Shown here one piece after another: positions 58,831 through 64,000 of a stretch of 64,000 nucleotides of DNA (the stretch's first letter is position 1; each line of letters begins with the position of its first letter). This DNA is from Artocarpus heterophyllus (taxonomy: Eukaryota; Streptophyta; Magnoliopsida; Rosales; Moraceae). The DNA lies in assembly GCA_025403435.1 (NCBI GenBank), contig CM046341.1, forward strand, positions 23,782,908 through 23,846,907. Reading direction: 5' to 3'. Both the position numbers and the translations under genes were made by a program. A model generated the notes under the pieces. That model did not search any database. It was given only the letters and a program-made list of their open reading frames with translations, and was not told the DNA's origin.

Positions 58831-59388
58831 AGAAAGAAAGAAAAAGAGGAAGTAGCCAGATTTCATTTCCGTAAACGTTTATATAATATATATATATATA
58901 TATCATATAATATAATATATATATATATATATATTAATAAAAAAAATGATGATTTGGTTAATAATAATAAAAGAAAAAGGGAAAGGAAAAAGATATAAAA
59001 ATGGAGAGATAACAGTTATCTCAAAAGAATTTTTTTCATTTACGTAATTTTTGCAAAATACTCAGAGAGAAAAACTGAGAGTTCTTTTCTAAAAAAAAAG
59101 TCTCATGTGTTGAGTATATAGCAGATTTAGAAAAGTGTGAGGAAAATTCATTCTTGCAATTTGACGCTCACTTGTCTTCCATTGGTGTAGAGGCCTGAAT
59201 TGAAAGATCGTGGTGTCAAAGAGGAAAGTTAGCATATCTTGATAATCTTCAAAAGGTTAGTAAAATTCCTAAACTTTTCTATTATTAATTAAAATTATAT
59301 ATTATTTTTTATTAACAAAGTTTTCAGAAAATTTTTTGTTTGTCAACTATCCGTTTCTTCGGTTGCGTTACATATTTTAACTCCATCA
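57374..59388 (+). mobile_element. Copia-type solo LTR, 2015 bp, inside the protease
   Basis: It starts TGTTGGGTTTGGTGCCC and ends AACTCCATCA, with flanks GTATT (57369-57373) and GTATG (59389-59393). Ignoring it, the host protease reads PQPY-KIQWFQ continuously. The interior has several (TA)n runs (58614-58690, 58880-58935) and a 42-nt A run at 58787-58828. It is a different family from the TGTTAGAC LTRs. Confidence 0.8.
58787..58828 (+). repeat. 42-nt poly(A) run
   Basis: An uninterrupted A homopolymer lies in the Copia solo LTR and is followed by GA-rich sequence. The length in the source may be affected by sequencing or assembly slippage. Confidence 0.8.
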
Positions 59389-59393
59389 GTATG

Positions 59394-60643
59394 GCTGAGG
59401 ATAAGGCTCGGTTTTCAAGTTTAATTTAGTCCCCATCTCTTCGGCCACCACATTTGTGCAGCTTCAACTATCAATAATCACATTACAAACTTTTCCATAG
59501 CTAGTGCACCTTGTTTAAAAAATATTGTCTTGCAACCATGACTCATTCTCTTGAATCACGTTGAGGCTTCTTCGAATTACTAAAGCTTCCCCTTCCTTAG
59601 CATATTCTGTGATTTCTTCAATTTCAATTTCCCCTTCTTCATTGTTCAATTCTTCTTCTTCCTCATTCACTTCGTCAATAATGGTCACTACCTTTCAGTT
59701 GGGACAATCAAAAGCAATGTGACCGTACCCTTGGCACTTGTAACACTTTCGGGTAGAATTTGAATTGCTTGAGGACTTTTGAACTGTACCATCATCTCCC
59801 TTGACTTCATTCTTGCTAGAAGTTTCCCCTTTGACAAGAGGTTGTTGGAACTAGAGGCAACACTCCCCTAGTTAAAAGAACTTGCTCTAGGGGCTGTTTT
59901 TGAAACGCACTTCATTCATTGTTGTTCAATGGTGACAAGAAGCTTTCTAGCATCATTAGAAGTCCAAAATGATTGCAGCCTAATTGCATAGCAAGCTCCC
60001 TTCTCAATTCCCCCAAGAATCATGCAATAACTTGCTCCTCAGGTTCATTAATATCACATCTAAGCATCAATACTCAAATTCTCTTATACACTTGTCCACG
60101 GGCAGATTATATTGCCTAAAATTATAGAACTTTATATAATTATCTTGTCTATAATTTTCAGCAAGAAATTTTTTTTTTTAATTCCCTTTACATTTTCTCC
60201 CAAGTTTGAATAGGCCTCCTCCCTTCTTTATTCCTCTCCCTCTTTAAATTTTCCCACCAGAATGAAGCATAACCCTTGAATTTAATAGCTACTATCTTCA
60301 CCTTTCTTTCCTTTGAAAACTCCTTAAATTCAAAAACTCTTTCAACTGTATACAAACAATCTAAGAAGACATCTCCTTGCATTTTGCCATCAAATTCTGG
60401 AACTTCAAGTTTCACATCCCCATCACGTGCCTGTGGTTGCCTTCTTTGCCTTCGGATGTTACGATCTTCATCACTAGAATCATCATCAATGGCTAAGGGA
60501 TTTTGATCTTCCATTCCCCCACGTGCTTCACGTTGGTTTCTTCTAAGTTGGGCGTTGTTTTGTGGCTGTTCTAATTGCCTTTGCAGCAACTCCATTGTCC
60601 TCATTAGCTCCGCAATCTCCATGTCACGTTCATAGTCATTCAT
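59394..60643 (-). pseudogene. CRM-like gag and protease start
   Basis: Gag begins at 60643 (MNDYERDMEIAELM) and is open for 151 codons with Gln/Arg-rich sequence, then EVPEFDGK and FKGYASFWWENLKRER. A slipped A run and stops then break it. In other frames sequence continues through WTSNDARKLL to a zinc knuckle CYKCQGYGHIAFDC (near 59720-59755). The protease active-site motif reads IIDS followed by TGA (59464-59466) where Gly of D-S-G is expected, so the protease is destroyed at its catalytic motif. Confidence 0.85.
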
Positions 60644-60697
60644 GGCTTAAAAATCTTGAGGAACAGGGTTTCCACGTCTGGCTATCTTCGAACCAAA

Positions 60698-60709
60698 GCT
60701 CCGATACCA
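60698..60709 (-). promoter_or_regulatory. Primer binding site of the CRM-like element
   Basis: Minus-strand TGGTATCGGAGC, one mismatch from the perfect iMet-complementary site, lies 2 nt inside the 5' LTR. Confidence 0.85.
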
Positions 60710-60711
60710 AC

Positions 60712-61258
60712 TGATGCCGTTTTAAAAATTAAAATAGTAAGATAGAAACAAATTTACCACTTTAAGAATAAGATTATCACCACCTTCAAGATATGAATGT
60801 AGGGTTTGGGGACTAAAGCTCACCACTCTTAGGAATCCACCAAAGAGATAAGAAACTTTGAAAAAAAGTTCACAAAGAACAATTTTAGAATCGTGAATAA
60901 TGGTCAAATCTCATTAATTGTCGTAATTCCCATGCTTAATGCTTGGAACCACCCTTCAAGAATAGGAATAATCAGAATTAAGGTCCCAAAACAACACAAA
61001 CACCAACATAAACCATATTCCATGTTTTTTGACTTGTTTGACTACTAAAAATAGCTAAATGACTGGATGCAATACTTCTAATTAACTAGATGGCTTGTTG
61101 AAAGGTTGTACCAGGTCAAAAACGAATATTTTAGCTTTAATCACATCTTGCACCATTAAACCAAAATGGGCTTGCAAAACTCTATCGGATTTGACATTGG
61201 ACTCTATTGGGCTTTTTTGGCTGAATTCAAAATGGGCTTGGGTTGCTCAAATGCATCA
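60712..61258 (-). repeat. 5' LTR of the CRM-like element
   Basis: It is 547 bp, with plus-strand ends TGATGCCG and AATGCATCA. It is the only full-length copy, and its last 180 bp match the truncated LTR at 50089-50270 with substitutions and small indels, indicating an older insertion. Confidence 0.82.
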
Positions 61259-61292
61259 TGAAAGTATGAATTTATTTTTGGTTAATAAGACA
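61259..61292 (+). pseudogene. FAR1-related (FRS) pseudogene, piece 3
   Basis: The DNA just outside the CRM-like LTR reads ESMNLFLVNKT in frame from 61260, matching the FRS stretch SESMN.FF..YVN.KT that should follow the MST reached at 50086 on the other side. About a dozen residues are recognisable before homology fades. Confidence 0.55.
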
Positions 61293-61660
61293 TGTGACTT
61301 TTTTTTATTTGTAGAGTTAAAATATGTCTACAATTCATAAATATTTTTTATATGTTTCAATATGTATGTATAAAGACATTAATGACTATAATAATAATAT
61401 TGTTAGTTTTAATTTATTTTTTTAGAAAAAATATAATATACGTATTTAATATTTTAAATAGATTATGATATCATTACATTTAAGACAAATCTCTAGAGTT
61501 AGGATGTTTGTTATTAAATTCAAATTGGTATCTAAAATAACAATTTTAAAATTTTCTAAAAAGATGGAATTTTTTTAACGACAAGTTGGATTTACCGATA
61601 AAGTGTTGTAATTAAATTAATGATATAGTTTAACTAATGAATTAAAATTAGGGTGCTGCA

Positions 61661-61975
61661 ATTAAGTTAATGACATAGTATTATTAAGTCTTTTTATTTG
61701 CCTTACTAGTTATATAATTAATATATCATTAAGTTAATGATAAGTAATAATAATAATACGCAATGACATTCATACATTCATTTCTTAAGACTTCAAGTGA
61801 ATGATATTTTCTTTTTTGTGATATGTAATTAAATTAATGATATAGTATTTATTAAACTTTTTGTGTATTATATAATTGTTATATCATTAAGTTAATGATA
61901 CGTAATGATAACGATATCAATAACATTCATTTTATTTTTTAAAAACTTCAAGTGATAATGATAATGCATCAATAT
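61661..61975. repeat. Degenerate tandem duplication, 167-bp period
   Basis: ATTAAGTTAATGACATAGTA at 61661 recurs as ATTAAATTAATGATATAGTA at 61828. The following 140 bp align with gaps, sharing ATATCATTAAGTTAATGATA and AAGACTTCAAGTGA-like blocks. A partial third copy of the start lies at 61608-61630. Confidence 0.7.
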
Positions 61976-62267
61976 AATATGTTAAAATAAGAAATATACG
62001 TATACATTTTTTTCCCTAATTTAGGTATTTGAAAAATAAGAAAATTTGTTATAAAAATTTAAATACCTGATAATATTTAGTTAGAGGGTATTTTAGAGTT
62101 CTAAATATATGAAATTTTAAACAAGCGACATATAAATGATATTTGCACGGAGACAGATATTAATACACTCTTTAAAAAATGGACAGATTATGTAATTTTT
62201 ACTTCATTTTTTGACGGCTATGTCATGCTTATTTGAATCAGGGCATTCTCATCTGATTTATTCACGT

Positions 62268-62460
62268 TGAAGAATTCTTATTAATTTACATGTGTCATTT
62301 ACTTCATTCAAGAGGGTGATTTTTTAATTAAATGTTGGCATTAATTCACCTTGCATAAGAATTCTTATTCACATTGAAGAATTCTTATTCATTCATTCAC
62401 GTTCGATCATATGTACAACATTTTCTAATTCACGGTGAAGAATTCTTATTCATTCATGTT
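62268..62460. repeat. Four interspersed copies of AAGAATTCTTATT
   Basis: Copies lie near 62270, 62357, 62377 and 62438. The core AAGAATTCTT is self-complementary, so each copy is a short palindrome, usually followed by CATTCA-like sequence. Confidence 0.6.
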
Positions 62461-62722
62461 CATTATGATAATGATATATAATTGATCATAATGAACAACT
62501 TAGTTTTTTTTTTGGAAGGGAAACTGCTGTCATTTACTCCATTGAACATTTTAGAAATTATGAGAATGATACATATTCAGTAATTATGAAAATGATACAT
62601 AATGAACATTTTAGTAATTATGATAAGGATACGTTCGTTTTCCTTAATTAGATAATCATCTTTAATCATCATATGTGTCCTAATAATAATGAAATTATTT
62701 TGACCTAAAAAAATGCAAAATT

Positions 62723-62789
62723 CTCAAATTAATTGCTTGTTTCCTTTTCTTTTATCCTCTCAAATTAATTGTTTGTTTCCTTTTCTTTT
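62723..62789. repeat. Direct tandem duplication, 36-bp period
   Basis: CTCAAATTAATTGCTTGTTT followed by CCTTTTCTTTT at 62723 is repeated at 62759 with a single C-to-T difference. Confidence 0.8.
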
Positions 62790-64000
62790 CCCCTTTTTAC
62801 TCTGATCAGTACAATTATATATTCGTCATGGAGGTTAATTATTTCCTATTATGACTCAAGGCTATAATGGTCTTTACATGTAACATAAAAGACAGTATTG
62901 TAATTAAAAAACTATGTGGACAGTTTTAGATTCAAGGCCCTACATTTAGACACTTATATAAATAACCCTTAAATTAATTTTTAAAAGTTAAAAACTCTTA
63001 AAATAATTAAAGTGTTTGCTTAATTGAAATATTTATTTGAATATTTTAAATCATCTTTTATTTAATTTTTAAGTTAAGTGATATTTAAAATAATATTTGA
63101 TATAGTTTAGGAAAGATAAACTTGAAATTTTCAAAAAAAAAAAAAAAAGAGCTTCAAAGATTTTTTTAAGTATGATTTTAAAATGCATGAGCGATTTGGT
63201 CATTTCATGATAAGAGAGGAAAAGTAATATTTAGGCAAAATATAGGGTGTTTTGGGTAATATTTCTTATTCTTTAAATTATATATACGAAGTGGATTAGT
63301 AGGAGCATTTGATGCCTTTTCTTGCCTAAGAATGAGAGGATGCTGTCTGTTAAAATTTACAGTTTTATAAATTTACACATGTTTGAAAATTATTTTTTTC
63401 AAAAACATAAAAAATAAAAAATCTGGCATATGAAAGAGATAGGAAGAGAAAGTTGAGTCTATAAGGATTTGTCTACTTTAATTAGTTCACAAAAAGAATT
63501 AAACAACTCTACTGACTTTTTAAAAAAGTAACGAGTAACAATGAGCCACAATTTTTAAAAACTTTATTTTGGTGGCATGATTCACACAACTTTAAAAAGT
63601 GTGACGTGATATGTAATTTTTTTTATAGTTTTTTTGACCCATTTGGAACCTTTTTTTTTTTTTTTTTTTTGAGGTTGACACAATTCTTAACATCTAAGAC
63701 TGTCTAGCAAGACGAATAAAGAATAGAAAGAATGAATAAAGTTGGAAGCGTAGAAAATATGAAAAATGAAGATGATTACAGTACAAAAGATTAACACAAT
63801 TCTTTGGTAAGATGAAGGGTTAGTTAAAAAGATGGATGACAGATATTTGTCTACTTACTATATTTTATATTATATTATTAGTTTTCTTTTTGTTCCAATT
63901 TGAGTAAATTGATTGAATCCGTCTGTTAACAGAAAGGTTATTGACCTTTTCATACTCTATTTTAAGTTTATTTAAACAATATATATTCATTTTTTGATCT

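Larger units (their letters stand above)
50089..61258 (-). mobile_element. Decayed CRM-like Ty3-gypsy element with three nested LTR insertions
   Basis: LTR ends read TGATG...CATCA, an unusual terminus shared by centromeric retrotransposon (CRM) LTRs. The domain order gag-protease-RT-RNase H-integrase is Gypsy. The 5' LTR is at 60712-61258 (547 bp) and a truncated 3' LTR at 50089-50270. The coding region is split by a Copia solo LTR at 57374-59388 and a Gypsy solo LTR at 50710-55092, and is full of stops and frameshifts. It is inserted in a FAR1-related pseudogene, whose homology continues on both sides. CRM assignment is an inference from the LTR termini and an integrase tail with no visible chromodomain. 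Confidence 0.72.
61293..64000. other. AT-rich spacer with repeats
   Basis: No gene, RNA gene or mobile-element boundary could be supported. The stretch contains the tandem repeats listed separately and a T run at 63651-63670. Confidence 0.45.

Overview
This is an AT-rich nuclear segment of a flowering plant. I think it is a eudicot, from the spliced plant-type cytosolic pyruvate kinase, GT-AG introns, FAR1-related and LOG-like sequences, and dense Ty1-copia/Ty3-gypsy retrotransposons with plant tRNA-iMet primer sites. The species cannot be named from the sequence. I see no rRNA or tRNA gene, CRISPR array or bacterial-type gene.

Layout. 0-5.7 kb: a reverse-oriented LTR fragment cut by the window edge, an RNase H-like pseudogene fragment, a hAT-type MITE with a perfect 8-bp target duplication, and AT-rich spacer with a G-rich island. 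5.7-8.9 kb: the only clear host housekeeping gene, an intact three-exon cytosolic pyruvate kinase (510 aa). 9.9-11.0 kb: a 759-bp hAT-like element and a 120-bp Harbinger/Tourist-like MITE. 11.16-18.75 kb: a complete, very young, non-autonomous LTR retrotransposon on the minus strand. It has 1963/1965-bp LTRs that differ, as far as I can see, by one TA, a 5-bp GTGGG duplication, an iMet primer site and a Tekay/Del-like 3' end. In place of gag-pol it carries an intronless LOG-like ORF (cytokinin-activation family) and a small Cys-rich ORF.

20.2-27.99 kb: decayed LTR-like DNA. 27.99-37.55 kb: a full-length but dead Copia element (plus). 37.55-40.3 kb: a rearranged minus-strand relative. 40.3-40.7 kb: a Gypsy LTR fragment, followed by spacer. 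44.07-61.29 kb: a FAR1-related (FRS) pseudogene split into three pieces. Its first gap holds a young Tnt1/Tork-like Copia with an uninterrupted 1299-aa polyprotein. Its second gap holds a decayed CRM-like Gypsy, which itself contains a Copia-type solo LTR in the protease and a Gypsy solo LTR in the integrase. The Gypsy solo LTR in turn holds another Copia solo LTR (perfect GGCCA duplication) and a second copy of the Harbinger MITE. 61.3-64 kb: AT-rich spacer with degenerate tandem repeats.

The most interesting object is the LOG-bearing retrotransposon. A gene-like ORF from a hormone-activation family is packaged, spliced and in sense, between nearly identical LTRs with an exact target duplication, so it moved as a unit recently. 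The ORF is open over 229 codons although it has lost one catalytic-motif residue expected of plant LOG enzymes. Only the pyruvate kinase and possibly the Tork and LOG-element ORFs look translatable; nearly everything else is transposon-derived or degenerate.
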